Below are positions 8,931-16,815 of a stretch of 48,784 nucleotides of DNA, piece by piece. A program made the translations under genes and the position numbers. Where the stretch lies: assembly GCA_031552995.1 (NCBI GenBank), contig JAVBMB010000017.1:1-48784 (forward strand), in the 5' to 3' direction. This stretch comes from JAVBMB01 sp031552995. Lineage in GTDB: Bacteria > Bacillota > Clostridia > Oscillospirales > Butyricicoccaceae. Every line of letters begins with the position of its first letter. Within the stretch, counting starts at the first letter, position 1. Under the pieces are notes generated by a model, which was not told the DNA's origin, made no database searches, and saw only the letters and a program-made list of their open reading frames with translations.

Positions 8931-9500
8931 TTACAGCACGCCGGTGTGTTCCAGCAGGATTTTGAAGCCCATCAGCACAAGAATCAGGCCGCCGAACAGC
9001 TCGGCCTTCGACTGAAACTTGGCGCCGACTGCGCTTCCGACGCGCATACCGATGCCGGACAGCGCGAATGTGACGACGCCGATAAAGCTGACGGCGGGGA
9101 TAATGCTGACGTTGAGAAACGCAAGCGACACGCCGACAGCCAGCGCGTCGACGCTTGTGGCGACGGCGAGCGGGAACATGCTCTTAGGCGACAGATGCCC
9201 GTCGGCAGGCACGTCGCCGGCATCTTTTTTTGAAAAGCTCTCCCACACCATTCTGCCGCCAATAAAGCCGAGGAGCAGGAACACGACCCAGTGGTCGAAG
9301 CTTGTGATGTACTCCGCCATCGCCGAACCGAGGAAATAGCCGAGCAGCGGCATCAGCGCCTGAAAACCGCCGAAATACAGCCCGACAACGCCGCATTGGC
9401 GCAAACTTGCCCGGCCGACTGCCAGACCCTTGCACACCGATACCGCGAACGCGTCCATAGACAGGCCGACCGCGAGAAGGAACAGTTCGGCAAGGCTCAT
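8931..9500 (-). CDS. mntP: MntP-family manganese efflux pump
   Basis: MntP proteins export Mn2+ across the cytoplasmic membrane. The product has 189 residues and about six hydrophobic segments in two repeats. Each repeat carries the family's acidic signature: LSMDAFAVSVCKGLA near residue 13 and ATSVDALAVGVSLAF near residue 110. In E. coli the aspartates of these repeats are needed for transport. The start at 9500 has TTGGAG upstream. It lies 45 bases after msrA on the same strand and may be read with it. Unlike many mntP genes, no yybP-ykoY element is visible directly upstream; one occurs elsewhere in the window, before the P-type ATPase. Confidence 0.9.
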   Translation of the reverse strand: MSLAELFLLAVGLSMDAFAVSVCKGLAVGRASLRQCGVVGLYFGGFQALMPLLGYFLGSAMAEYITSFDHWVVFLLLGFIGGRMVWESFSKKDAGDVPADGHLSPKSMFPLAVATSVDALAVGVSLAFLNVSIIPAVSFIGVVTFALSGIGMRVGSAVGAKFQSKAELFGGLILVLMGFKILLEHTGVL

Positions 9501-9523
9501 AGAAAAATCACTCCAAAGCTTGC

Positions 9524-9547
9524 GCGCCCGTCGCCGGGCGCTTTTTT
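9524..9547 (+). terminator. Hairpin with T-run between msrA and mntP, plus-strand oriented
   Basis: GCGCCCG (9524-9530) pairs with CGGGCGC (9535-9541), followed by six T on the plus strand. Both flanking genes are on minus, so it is not their terminator; it could stop antisense reading. It overlaps the last codon region of msrA. Confidence 0.45.
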
Positions 9548-10097
9548 ATGTGTTGGCCTTTTTGGCGTAGTCGAAAAGCGACTGCGGTATGTGGCAATAG
9601 CCGGCCGGGTTTTTGACAAGATAATCCTGATGATACTCTTCGGCCAGCCAGTAGTTTTCAAGCTTTTGTACCTGGACGGCCAGCGGCCCCGCCGCCTTTG
9701 CGGCAAGCTCGCTCATCGCCTGCCCGATGTCCGGCGCGTCGCGGTCATCAATATAGAATATCCCTGTCCGGTATTGCTCCCCTACGTCGCCGCCCTGCCG
9801 ATTGACGGCGCACGGGTCGATGGATTCAAAGAACACCTCAAGCAGCCGCTTAAGCGGCAGAACGTCCGGGTCATACACCGTGCGCACCGTCTCGGCATAG
9901 CCGGTTTTGCCGGAGCACACCTGCTGATATGTCGGGCGTATTGTGTTGCCGTTGGCATAGCCGACGTCGGTTGCGGCGACGCCGCGGATTTTTGACAGGT
10001 ATTCATCCGTACCCCAAAAGCACCCGCCGGCAAGCCATATCTCGCGGTGAAGGGCGGACAGCGCAGATGTGCGCTGGACTGTATTCAGTTCGTCCAT
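9546..10097 (-). CDS. msrA: Peptide methionine-S-sulfoxide reductase MsrA
   Basis: MsrA repairs the S form of methionine sulfoxide in proteins with electrons from thioredoxin. The 183-residue protein has the catalytic motif GCFWGTDEYLSKIRGV at about residues 25-40, with the nucleophile Cys in GCFWG. It also has TGYAETVRTVYDP, the QYRTGIFY segment and the C-terminal EEYHQDYLVKNPAGYCHIP. The single-domain length means no fused MsrB. A GGGGG site stands before the ATG at 10097. It follows lrgB by 27 bases on the same strand, so lrgA-lrgB-msrA-mntP may be one transcript. Confidence 0.95.
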   Translation of the reverse strand: MDELNTVQRTSALSALHREIWLAGGCFWGTDEYLSKIRGVAATDVGYANGNTIRPTYQQVCSGKTGYAETVRTVYDPDVLPLKRLLEVFFESIDPCAVNRQGGDVGEQYRTGIFYIDDRDAPDIGQAMSELAAKAAGPLAVQVQKLENYWLAEEYHQDYLVKNPAGYCHIPQSLFDYAKKANT

Positions 10098-10124
10098 GAC
10101 AACCCCCTGTATATTTATTTTCGA

Positions 10125-10817
10125 TTATATTATTATCTCTGCAAAAAGCGAAAGTATTACTGTGATTATTCCGCACACGCCTATCGCGGCGCTGCTGCAC
10201 GCGCCGTACACCTCGCCAAGCTCTATGGCCTTGACCGTGCCCATCGCGTGGCTGGAGGTGCCAAGGCCCAGGCCGACGGCGATTTGATTCTTTACGCCGA
10301 TAAACCTCAGCAGCGGCGGGCCGGCGACAGCGCCGACAACGCCTGTTACAAGCACGGCCGCCGCGGCAATCTGCGGCACGCCGCCCAGCGCGGTGGCAAC
10401 CTCCATCGCTATCGGCGTCGTCACCGATTTCGGCATCAGCGATGCGGTAAGCACATCGTCGAAGCCGGCGAGCTTGCACAGCGCATACACGCTGACAAGT
10501 GAGGTCAGCGCCCCGGCAAAGCACCCCAGCAGCACGGCCGCCATGTTGCGGCGCAGTATGTCGCGCTGACGGTAGGCCGCTATCGCAAGCGCTGCCGTGC
10601 CGGGGATGGTGAACAGCGATATGTACTGCCCGCCGGCCATATACGAATCAGCCGATACGCCCGCCGCCAGCAGGAATGTTATTATCAGCCCTGCCGATAC
10701 CGGCAGAGGGTGCAGCAGCGTCAGCCCGGTTTTTTGCCGGATTGTCACGGCGATAAAATACGCGAGCAGCGTTATCGCAACCCCGAACAGCGGGTGGCCG
10801 AACACACTATGCATCAT
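10125..10817 (-). CDS. lrgB: LrgB family membrane protein
   Basis: LrgB/CidB proteins are inner-membrane partners of holin-like LrgA. In Staphylococcus they influence murein hydrolase activity and cell death, and related plastid proteins move glycolate. The protein is about 230 residues and almost wholly hydrophobic. Family signatures are LMPKSVTTPIAMEVATALGG, TGVVGAVAGPPLL and LGLGTSSHAMGTVKAIELGE. Two ATG codons in a row (10817 and 10814) overlap the end of lrgA; I use the first, and the longer frame to 10844 lies inside lrgA. The overlap indicates translational coupling. Confidence 0.92.
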   Translation of the reverse strand: MMHSVFGHPLFGVAITLLAYFIAVTIRQKTGLTLLHPLPVSAGLIITFLLAAGVSADSYMAGGQYISLFTIPGTAALAIAAYRQRDILRRNMAAVLLGCFAGALTSLVSVYALCKLAGFDDVLTASLMPKSVTTPIAMEVATALGGVPQIAAAAVLVTGVVGAVAGPPLLRFIGVKNQIAVGLGLGTSSHAMGTVKAIELGEVYGACSSAAIGVCGIITVILSLFAEIII

Positions 10818-11169
10818 GGCGGCCACCCTTAAGGCGCAGCACAAGCGCCACGGTCAGCGATGTTGCGGCAAGCGTCAGCAGCGCCGACACGGCGCAGATA
10901 AGTACGGACATCAGTATTCTGCCGCGCAGGATATCGGTGAAGTTGAGAATCGTGACGAGCGGCGGTATGAGGAAAAACCCCATGTGCTGAAGCAAAAAAT
11001 CACCGAACTTCTCGACATGGACAGTCTTTACAACGCCGGTTCCAAGAAGAATCAGCAGCAAAAACATCGCAATGACGCTGCCGGGGAAGGAAAACGGAAG
11101 CAGAGAGCTGATGAGCTGCCCGCAGAAACAAACGGCGAACATCAACAGCATTTGAACAAGAAGTTTCAA
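10807..11169 (-). CDS. lrgA: CidA/LrgA family holin-like protein
   Basis: This 120-residue protein has four hydrophobic segments. The family signature LLPFSFPGSVIAMFLLLILL is at about residues 24-43, followed by a second conserved block around LLQHMGFFLIPPLVTILN. LrgA-like proteins act as small holin-type membrane proteins together with LrgB, which follows with a short overlap. A good promoter lies at 11231-11259, so lrgA is the first gene of the unit. No LytTR-type regulator pair, often linked to lrgAB, is present nearby. Confidence 0.9.
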   Translation of the reverse strand: MKLLVQMLLMFAVCFCGQLISSLLPFSFPGSVIAMFLLLILLGTGVVKTVHVEKFGDFLLQHMGFFLIPPLVTILNFTDILRGRILMSVLICAVSALLTLAATSLTVALVLRLKGGRHDA

Positions 11170-11230
11170 GCAATCAACTCCATAAAAAGTGTGGGCATCA
11201 TGCGGGTTGCGCGGTGTCCGCGTAAAGCGT

Positions 11231-11259
11231 ATTTTATCACATGCCGGGCAAAATGTCGA
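11231..11259 (-). promoter_or_regulatory. Promoter of lrgAB
   Basis: On minus, TCGACA (11254-11259) and TAAAAT (11231-11236) are exactly 17 bases apart; each differs from consensus at one base. Confidence 0.7.
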
Positions 11260-11316
11260 TTATATTTGGGGAATTTTCGGCAAATATTGCGTTTTTTACA
11301 GACGGTAAAGCGCAAA

Positions 11317-11520
11317 CGCCGGCGGATATAATGTCCGCCGGCGGCATAAGAGAATAAAGTCAACAGTCTCGGCATAGGTCAAACGTGCCGGGCGGGCCTT
11401 CCCGCGGCTCTCATTTAAAACGCGGTTGGCCTGGTTCCGCCCTGCCGCCGCGGCGGATTTACCCTTCGGCAGCACAGGCTTTGGGTGCCGCTGCGTTCAG
11501 GGCATGGCGCGGCGGCTCCA
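11317..11520. other. GC-rich non-coding stretch with hairpins, unidentified
   Basis: No gene is seen. A strong stem at about 11328-11353 (GCCGGCGGA paired with TCCGCCGGC) has TATAATG in its loop. Further on come several GC-rich inverted segments, such as CCGCCGCGGCGG, and CGGCA with TGCCG around 11476-11492. I compared it by eye with 6S, SRP, tmRNA, RNase P and common riboswitches and found no convincing match. Confidence 0.4.
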
Positions 11521-11772
11521 CTATTTTTCCGCGCGGCCGATAAGCTTCATCTTCCACTTATGCAGCCTTGAGTTTTGCACGGCGTCGGAGCGCGAGATGA
11601 GGTAAACACCAAGCACCTCGAACACAAGGCCGGTTATGGAAAGAATGCGGTTTACCCAGTCTAAAAACGGTGTCGAATCCTGTATAAAGCGCTGCGTAAA
11701 TATCAAGCAGAACAGGGCCGCGACGCCGATGTAAAGGAATATTCCTGTCTTGGTGTTCAAGCTGTGTTTCAT
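11521..11772 (-). CDS. Small two-segment membrane protein, unknown function
   Basis: This 83-residue protein has two hydrophobic stretches, at about residues 10-26 and 43-60 (GIFLYIGVAALFCLIF and ILSITGLVFEVLGVYLI). It ends in a basic tail (HKWKMKLIGR). I do not recognise a named family. It is the third gene of the XRE-regulator operon, 29 bases after the preceding membrane protein, so a shared role with it is likely. Coding status rests on the operon position and the regular alternation of hydrophobic and basic parts. Confidence 0.65.
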   Translation of the reverse strand: MKHSLNTKTGIFLYIGVAALFCLIFTQRFIQDSTPFLDWVNRILSITGLVFEVLGVYLISRSDAVQNSRLHKWKMKLIGRAEK

Positions 11773-11801
11773 GCGTGCCCGCCTTTTTCTTCCTGTGGCT
11801 T

Positions 11802-12236
11802 TTAGTATTTGCGCATGTAATACAGCTTAAACGCCGCGCGTACAAAGCTTGTAAACAGCGCTAAGGCTATCAGCGTGTAAAACACCGTCATGTTGAAGAA
11901 CCCCGCGACGCATCCGCTGGCCAGCATGAAGCCGATTAAAAATGTCATGCCTGTAGAGCCGGATTTTTGAAACATCATCTGCGCGCGCTCGTCGGTCTCC
12001 TCAATATATAACTTTTTCAGCTTTTCGCTGTTCTTCAGCGCCATGGCATAACGGATTGAGAGCGCTGCCGCAAGGCCTATCATTGCCGTCAGCGCCCCGG
12101 CGCGGAACCCGCGCGCGTGGTCGCCGCCGGCACCGGCCGGGATAAACATGTTTACGGCTATCAGCCCCGCCGCCGCGATTGCCAGAACAATCAGAACCGC
12201 CACCCTGCGGCGGATTTTTTTTGCGTATGCCTGCAT
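11802..12236 (-). CDS. Hypothetical membrane protein paired with XRE regulator
   Basis: The product is 144 residues from the ATG at 12236, with about four membrane segments in two pairs (residues 10-60 and 95-135). Between them is a polar stretch KNSEKLKKLYIEETDERAQ. Small four-segment proteins with this kind of acidic linker often follow short XRE regulators in Bacillota; their function is unknown. GGAGG lies nine bases before the start and overlaps the end of the regulator gene, and the two genes are separated by one base. Translation is therefore very likely coupled. Confidence 0.75.
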   Translation of the reverse strand: MQAYAKKIRRRVAVLIVLAIAAAGLIAVNMFIPAGAGGDHARGFRAGALTAMIGLAAALSIRYAMALKNSEKLKKLYIEETDERAQMMFQKSGSTGMTFLIGFMLASGCVAGFFNMTVFYTLIALALFTSFVRAAFKLYYMRKY

Positions 12237-12237
12237 A

Positions 12238-12456
12238 CTAAATGACCTCCACGTCCGAAAAATCAAAGACCTCTTCTATAGTCCTGCCAAAATATTTTGC
12301 GATTTTGTAAGCCAGCTCAAGCGAGGCGGTGTACTTCCCTACCTCGATTGACGTTATCGTCTGCCGGGTGACACCGACCGCAAACGCCAGATCCTCCTGC
12401 GACAGCTTGTTTTGCCTCCTCAGCTCCGGAATAATTGTCTTCAAATCATCACCCAT
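12238..12456 (-). CDS. Short XRE-family transcriptional regulator
   Basis: At 72 residues this is little more than a single helix-turn-helix domain: IPELRRQNKLSQEDLAFAVG (helices 1-2) then VTRQTITSIEVGKYTASLEL (recognition helix and turn). The length and pattern match the small YgzD-like regulators that precede membrane-protein genes. It heads a three-gene operon. Its own promoter carries three copies of GCAAAGC at 23-base spacing, so I infer self-repression. No sensor or effector domain is present, so any signal must come through a partner, perhaps the membrane proteins encoded downstream. Confidence 0.88.
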   Translation of the reverse strand: MGDDLKTIIPELRRQNKLSQEDLAFAVGVTRQTITSIEVGKYTASLELAYKIAKYFGRTIEEVFDFSDVEVI

Positions 12457-12470
12457 TTCATGCTAAGCTT

Positions 12471-12523
12471 GCTTTGCATTTTTAGTATAGTATGCTTTGC
12501 GCAAAATGTCAAGTATGCTTTGC
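12471..12523 (-). promoter_or_regulatory. Three-repeat operator over the XRE operon promoter
   Basis: On the plus strand GCTTTGC occurs at 12471-12477, 12494-12500 and 12517-12523, each 23 bases from the next. Two copies extend to GCAAAGCATACT on the minus strand. They flank the -35 and -10 boxes and reach into the leader. Confidence 0.7.
12484..12512 (-). promoter_or_regulatory. Promoter of XRE-regulator operon
   Basis: TTGACA (12507-12512) and TATACT (12484-12489) on minus are 17 bases apart: a near-perfect sigma-A promoter lying inside the repeat operator. Confidence 0.85.
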
Positions 12524-12541
12524 AAACTATTTTTCCGGCGC

Positions 12542-12567
12542 AAAAAGGCCCGCCACAGAGGCGGGCC
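12542..12567 (-). terminator. Terminator of nagB
   Basis: A perfect 8-bp stem GGCCCGCC (12547-12554) with GGCGGGCC (12560-12567) is followed on minus by TTTTTG. It stands 28 bases after the nagB stop. Confidence 0.88.
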
Positions 12568-12594
12568 GGAAAAACCTGTGTATTGCGCCGGAGG

Positions 12595-13410
12595 TCAGTA
12601 CGCCGCCTGCGCAACCTGGCGGCTTATCGTAATCATCGCATCGGGGTGGCGCTGCAGCAGCGTCACGGGGAATGCGGCGCTCTCCTCTCCGTAGGCGGCG
12701 CGGCGAACGGGCGCGCGGTGCCAATCCCTAAGCGTGGCCAGGCGTATACTCCGCGCCGCGAATATCTCCTTCATGCCGACGGTTACGCAGCGGTACGGCA
12801 TATCCTCCATCGCGCCGCCGAGGTCGCCTGTCGAGTTTATAGCGCGTGTCTCGGGCAGTATATCCAGCGCGCGCGTGGGCAGGCGCAAAAACTCCTCGGG
12901 CGTGATATCCTGCGGCTCGTTAAACGCGATATGCCCGTTTATGCCGATGCCGCCGAACGCGATGTCGACGCCGCCGAGCTGATCTATCAGCTTGGCTATC
13001 CCGCCGGGGTTATCGGGGCTTGGGAATATACGCTGCTCCGGCGGCATCAGCAGCCCGGGGTCAATCTTGCCGTATACAACGCGGTCCATAAAGCCGCGGA
13101 AGCTCAGACGATGCGAGATATCGACCCAACGGTCATGCTCGTCGAGATACTCATCCATATTTATAAACCATGTGTTTTTAAGCGAGATTCGGCGTTCGTT
13201 GACCAGCTTTACAAAAAACGGATAAGGCCCTGTCGGCCCGACGGGGCAGATATAAACCGTGCGGCGGCCTTCGCGGTTGTTGCGCTCTATCGGGGCGGCC
13301 ATGTCCTCGGCGACGGCCCGGCATACCTCATCAGGCTCGCCGAGTATGCGGATGGGTATCTTTGCGCCCTCGCCCAGCCTTGCCGGCCCGATGGAATAGT
13401 AATCGTGCAT
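12595..13410 (-). CDS. nagB: Glucosamine-6-phosphate deaminase family protein
   Basis: NagB converts glucosamine-6-phosphate to fructose-6-phosphate and ammonia, sending amino sugars into glycolysis. The 271-residue product has the phosphate loop in CPVGPTGPYPFF, the catalytic-base region FINMDEYL and the active-site motif FGGIGINGHIAFNEP. Asn replaces the Asp found in the E. coli enzyme at this last site, as in some Bacillota. It ends in HPDAMITISRQ. The N-terminus is about 20 residues longer than usual and the protein is fairly divergent, so a related sugar-phosphate isomerase is possible. It is read away from murQ and its setting in the recycling island fits deaminase. Confidence 0.85.
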   Translation of the reverse strand: MHDYYSIGPARLGEGAKIPIRILGEPDEVCRAVAEDMAAPIERNNREGRRTVYICPVGPTGPYPFFVKLVNERRISLKNTWFINMDEYLDEHDRWVDISHRLSFRGFMDRVVYGKIDPGLLMPPEQRIFPSPDNPGGIAKLIDQLGGVDIAFGGIGINGHIAFNEPQDITPEEFLRLPTRALDILPETRAINSTGDLGGAMEDMPYRCVTVGMKEIFAARSIRLATLRDWHRAPVRRAAYGEESAAFPVTLLQRHPDAMITISRQVAQAAY

Positions 13411-13473
13411 GAGATGTCTCCTCCACTTCCCGGCTCGCCGGAGGTTTTGTGTCGAAATACGCGTCCGTCAGAT

Positions 13474-13502
13474 AGTATAACATATTTTTTTAAATTTTTC
13501 AG
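13474..13502 (-). promoter_or_regulatory. Promoter of nagB
   Basis: CTGAAA (13497-13502) and TATACT (13474-13479) on minus, with a 17-base A/T-rich spacer. Confidence 0.65.
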
Positions 13503-13535
13503 CATATTTTTTAACAAAATTCAAATGTATTGCGT

Positions 13536-13564
13536 TTGACAAAAATCGCCGTTTGGCATAGAAT
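13536..13564 (+). promoter_or_regulatory. Promoter of murQ operon
   Basis: TTGACA (13536-13541) and TAGAAT (13559-13564), 17 bases apart. It is back to back with the nagB promoter, 33 bases away, so both could share a regulator. Confidence 0.75.
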
Positions 13565-13620
13565 ATTGCCTGGAATGACAAAACGCTTTACCACGATTTT
13601 TACGCTGCTGGAGGATATCA

Positions 13621-14523
13621 ATGGATAATTATGTACCCGATACAGAGCTGCGCGGCGACGTGTCACGAGATATAGATTCCGCCGGGATAAATGAGATTCT
13701 GCGCATCATCAACGGCGAGGATAAGCTGGTCGCGCTCGCCGTCGAGGCCGAGATAGACAGTATCGCGAAAGCGGTCGAAGAGGCCGAAGCGGCAATAAGG
13801 CGCGGCGGGCGCGTTATATACTGCGGAGCTGGGACGTCGGGGCGGCTCGGCGTGCTTGACGCATCCGAGTGCCCGCCGACATACGGCGTGCCCGGTGATA
13901 TGTTTACCGGCATAATTGCCGGGGGCGACCGCGCGCTGCGCAACAGCGCAGAAGGTGCCGAGGATGATGATTCTGCCGGCCGCCGCGCCGTGCGCGATAT
14001 TGATATCTGCGCAAATGACCTGCTCGTCGGGATAGCGGCAAGCGGGCGCACGCCCTATGTGCTAGGCGCGCTTGCTTATGCCAATGACGTCGGCGCGATG
14101 ACCGTCGCGCTGACATGCAGCAAAAACTCCCCGATGCAGGAGGTTGCGAAGCTTACCATATGCGTTTCGACCGGGCCGGAGGTTGTAACCGGCTCGACAA
14201 GGATGAAAGCCGGCACGGCGCAGAAGATGGTGCTGAATATGATATCGACGGCGACGATGATTCGTCTTGGCAAGGTTTACGGCAACCTGATGGTCGATGT
14301 GCGGCCGACGAATGAAAAGCTCGTCCGCCGCGCGAAAGGGATAATCTCGCAAGTGTGCGGCTGTGGCCCCGCCGCGGCGGGCGCGGCGCTTGAAGCCGCC
14401 GGAAAGGACGTCAAGACGGCTATCGTCATGCTGCGCCTTGATGTGCCGCCGGCCGAGGCAAGGCGCGCCCTGGAGGAGGCGGGCGGCGTTATCGCCCGCG
14501 CCCTGGGGGAGGCTGCGCTGTGA
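13621..14523 (+). CDS. murQ: N-acetylmuramic acid 6-phosphate etherase
   Basis: MurQ cleaves the lactyl ether of MurNAc-6-phosphate to give GlcNAc-6-phosphate and D-lactate, the committed step of muramic acid recycling. The 300-residue product has the SIS sugar-phosphate fold. Signatures are YCGAGTSGRLGVLDASECPP at about residues 62-81, GIAASGRTPYVLGAL, and the block SGSTRMKAGTAQKMVLNM-type (here TGSTRMKAGTAQ) with VYGNLMVDVRPTNEKL. GGAGGATATCA precedes the ATG. The stop overlaps the GTG start of the kinase that follows, so the two are coupled. Confidence 0.97.
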   Translation: MDNYVPDTELRGDVSRDIDSAGINEILRIINGEDKLVALAVEAEIDSIAKAVEEAEAAIRRGGRVIYCGAGTSGRLGVLDASECPPTYGVPGDMFTGIIAGGDRALRNSAEGAEDDDSAGRRAVRDIDICANDLLVGIAASGRTPYVLGALAYANDVGAMTVALTCSKNSPMQEVAKLTICVSTGPEVVTGSTRMKAGTAQKMVLNMISTATMIRLGKVYGNLMVDVRPTNEKLVRRAKGIISQVCGCGPAAAGAALEAAGKDVKTAIVMLRLDVPPAEARRALEEAGGVIARALGEAAL

Positions 14524-15422
14524 GGGTGGGGTATATAATCGGCGTCGACGCCGGCGGAACAAAAACGGCCGGTGCACTTATGGACATGCAGGGCAAGACC
14601 CTGTTTACAAGCGCCGGAGGTTTCGGGCACATGCTTGTGGACAAAGAGCAGGCGTTTGCCAACATTGAAGGGGTTATCGGCGCGTGCCTGGATGCGCGGC
14701 CCGAGCAAAAAAACGCCGTCATATATATCGGGGCGGCGGGTGTGGGCGCCGGGGACGCCGGTGCCGTCATGCACGGGCATCTGGCAAAGAAGTTCCCGTA
14801 TGAAATAAAAGTTATAAACGACGCGCATATGTCCATTTACGCCCAGCTAAAGGGCGGGCAAGGCATGCTCGTCGTCGCCGGCACAGGCTCTATCGCCTAT
14901 GCGAAAAAGGGCGGCACCGTCCACCGCGCGGGGGGGTGGGGTCAGTACCTCGGTGACGAGGGCGGCGGCTATGCCATCTCTGTCGAGGCGATGCGTCTCG
15001 TCACAGGGGAATATGACCGCGGGGAAAAGCCAAGCCGGCTGACGCGGGCGATTTTTGAATATCTGAATGTCGAGGATGTGTTCGGCATGCTCGGGTTTTT
15101 GTACGGCGCGTCAAAGGGCGATATCGCCGGGCTTTTCTCCGTCGTGCACCGCATGGCGGCGGAGGGTGACGCCGGCGCGTCGGCGCTGCTTGACGACGCC
15201 GGGCGCAAGCTGGCGGCGCTTGCCGGCACGCTGCACCGGAGGGTCGGCTTTGACGGGCCGGTCCGGCTGGCGGTGACGGGAGGGATACTTACAAACTCCG
15301 ACGCAGTCAGAAGCGCGTTTTTAAGCTATGCCAAAGGCGAGCTGGGCGATTTTGAGTTCTGCAGCGAAAGCGTGCCGCCCGAGCGCGGCGCGTATTATCT
15401 ATATATGGAGGAAAATGTATGA
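14520..15422 (+). CDS. murK: BadF/BcrA-type amino-sugar kinase (MurK/NagK-like)
   Basis: The 300-residue protein belongs to the BadF/BadG/BcrA ATPase family that includes N-acetylglucosamine kinases and clostridial MurK, which phosphorylates MurNAc and GlcNAc at O6. It has the N-terminal phosphate loop GVDAGGTKTAGALM, the second motif VVAGTGSIAYAKKGG, GGWGQYLGDEGGGYAI, and the adenosine motif AVTGGILTN. Its product would be the substrate of MurQ, just upstream with a GTGA overlap (GTG start at 14520, GGGGGA before it). MurK rather than NagK is inferred from the neighbour and from the lack of a MurNAc phosphotransferase gene here; the sugar preference is not proven. Confidence 0.82.
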   Translation: MRVGYIIGVDAGGTKTAGALMDMQGKTLFTSAGGFGHMLVDKEQAFANIEGVIGACLDARPEQKNAVIYIGAAGVGAGDAGAVMHGHLAKKFPYEIKVINDAHMSIYAQLKGGQGMLVVAGTGSIAYAKKGGTVHRAGGWGQYLGDEGGGYAISVEAMRLVTGEYDRGEKPSRLTRAIFEYLNVEDVFGMLGFLYGASKGDIAGLFSVVHRMAAEGDAGASALLDDAGRKLAALAGTLHRRVGFDGPVRLAVTGGILTNSDAVRSAFLSYAKGELGDFEFCSESVPPERGAYYLYMEENV

Positions 15423-16495
15423 CAGCGATGAATAACACCCATTTTCAGGCGGCTATGGACGTTGCCGAGGCCTATGCCGTTAGCGGCGGCGCGCCTTGCG
15501 CCGCGGCCGCGGTCGTCTCAGCCGACGGGCGCAAGCGTGTCGGCGCGTTTGGAGTCACCCGCCCGGGCGGCAGAAAAATCGACACGAGCACGCTGTTCGA
15601 TGTCGCTTCGCTTACAAAAGTGACGGCGACATTCCCCGTCATGATGCGTCTGCACGAGCAGGGCAAGCTGACGCTGTCGGCGCCGGTATCGCAATTTTTG
15701 CCGGGGTTCAGGCGCGAGGATTTGGCCGGAATCAGGCTGTTTCATCTGGCGACGCACTGCTCGGGGCTGCTGTGGCACAAGGATTTTTATCGCGTATGCA
15801 AAAGCGTGCAGGACGCAATTGACATCATTGTCAATATGGAGCTTGACTATCCGACCGGCAGCCGCGTTATATACAGCGACCTCGGGTTTATTCTGCTGGG
15901 GCACATCGTGCAGCTTGTCGGCGGCGATACGCTGGACGCGCTGGCGAAGAAATATGTATATGACCCGCTTGGCATGACGAACACCGGCTTTCGCCCCAAG
16001 CCAAGCGACAATATCGCGGCTACCGAAATTGACCCCGATACCGGAGAGCTCATCTGCGGCGTCGTGCATGATGAAAACGCCCGCTCGTTCGGCGGGGTTT
16101 CGGGTCATGCCGGGCTGTTTTCATCGATAGACGATATGTCGCGGTATGCCGCGATGCTGCTGAACGGCGGCACGCTTGACGGCGTTAGAATACTGTCGAA
16201 GCAAAGCATAGACGTTGCCCGCGTCAGCCATACACCCGCGCTGGACTACAACCGCGGCATCGCGTGGCAGGTCAATACAATTCCGGCGTGCCGCAGGGAA
16301 ATCGGCGATATCAGCTCGGGCGATTTGATGAGCACCGAGGCCTTCGGGCATACCGGCTTCACCGGCACATCGCTGTGGGTCGACATGCCAAACGGCATCT
16401 GCGCCGTGCTGATGACAAACCGCGTGTGCCCGACAAGGGAAAACCAGACGCTGCCGCCGGTGCGCAGGCTGTTCCATAACGCGATATTCGACTGA
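15419..16495 (+). CDS. Beta-lactamase-fold serine hydrolase, AmiE (YbbE)-like
   Basis: This 358-residue protein has the class C beta-lactamase/penicillin-binding fold. The SxxK motif is SLTK near residue 64 (DVASLTKVTATF), the second motif is Tyr in RVIYSDLGF, and the third is HTGFTGTS in place of KTG. In B. subtilis the related YbbE (AmiE) removes peptide from MurNAc after NagZ has acted, in the same gene neighbourhood as murQ, nagZ and ybbC. I infer the same N-acetylmuramoyl-L-alanine amidase role here. There is no signal peptide, so it would act in the cytoplasm or leave by another route. It overlaps the kinase stop by four bases. Other serine hydrolase activities remain possible. Confidence 0.8.
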   Translation: MTAMNNTHFQAAMDVAEAYAVSGGAPCAAAAVVSADGRKRVGAFGVTRPGGRKIDTSTLFDVASLTKVTATFPVMMRLHEQGKLTLSAPVSQFLPGFRREDLAGIRLFHLATHCSGLLWHKDFYRVCKSVQDAIDIIVNMELDYPTGSRVIYSDLGFILLGHIVQLVGGDTLDALAKKYVYDPLGMTNTGFRPKPSDNIAATEIDPDTGELICGVVHDENARSFGGVSGHAGLFSSIDDMSRYAAMLLNGGTLDGVRILSKQSIDVARVSHTPALDYNRGIAWQVNTIPACRREIGDISSGDLMSTEAFGHTGFTGTSLWVDMPNGICAVLMTNRVCPTRENQTLPPVRRLFHNAIFD

Positions 16496-16815
16496 GGGCA
16501 CAGGTGGCCTGTGGCGGAAAGCCATGGTTCTTTTTGGCGTTGTAAAGGAGTTCTCATATTGCGCTTGGTGTGCGCCTTGAGTCGGAATACGGCAGGGCGG
16601 TCGCGTTATTTGTCGTCGGGGCAGCCGTATGCCCCCGCGCCAAAAATGCCTGCCGGTAAAGGAACATCCCACGGCCATTAGCAAAAAGCGGGGTTATATG
16701 CAAAGCAAATGCATATAACTCCGCATGCGAAAAAAACCGATGTTATTCCGCATTTAAGTGCCGAAGTAATATATTCATATGGCAGCGGCAATTTACAGTA
16801 TAATACCCGTATCAC
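16496..16815. other. Non-coding gap between convergent recycling operons
   Basis: No gene is seen. It holds a terminator-like hairpin for the minus-strand nagZ-namZ unit (16683-16724) and a short stem GGGGC...GCCCC near 16618-16636. No clear terminator for the plus-strand murQ operon was found. Confidence 0.5.
16683..16724 (-). terminator. Terminator of nagZ-namZ
   Basis: A 15-base arm GCGGGGTTATATGCA (16688-16702) pairs with 16710-16724, with one mismatch. On minus it is followed by TTTTTGC. Confidence 0.75.

Noticed and set aside
10597..11331. A 244-residue plus-strand frame opposite lrgAB
   Set aside because: Composition is of low complexity (Gln, Arg, Lys) and the minus strand encodes clear LrgA and LrgB with a good promoter.
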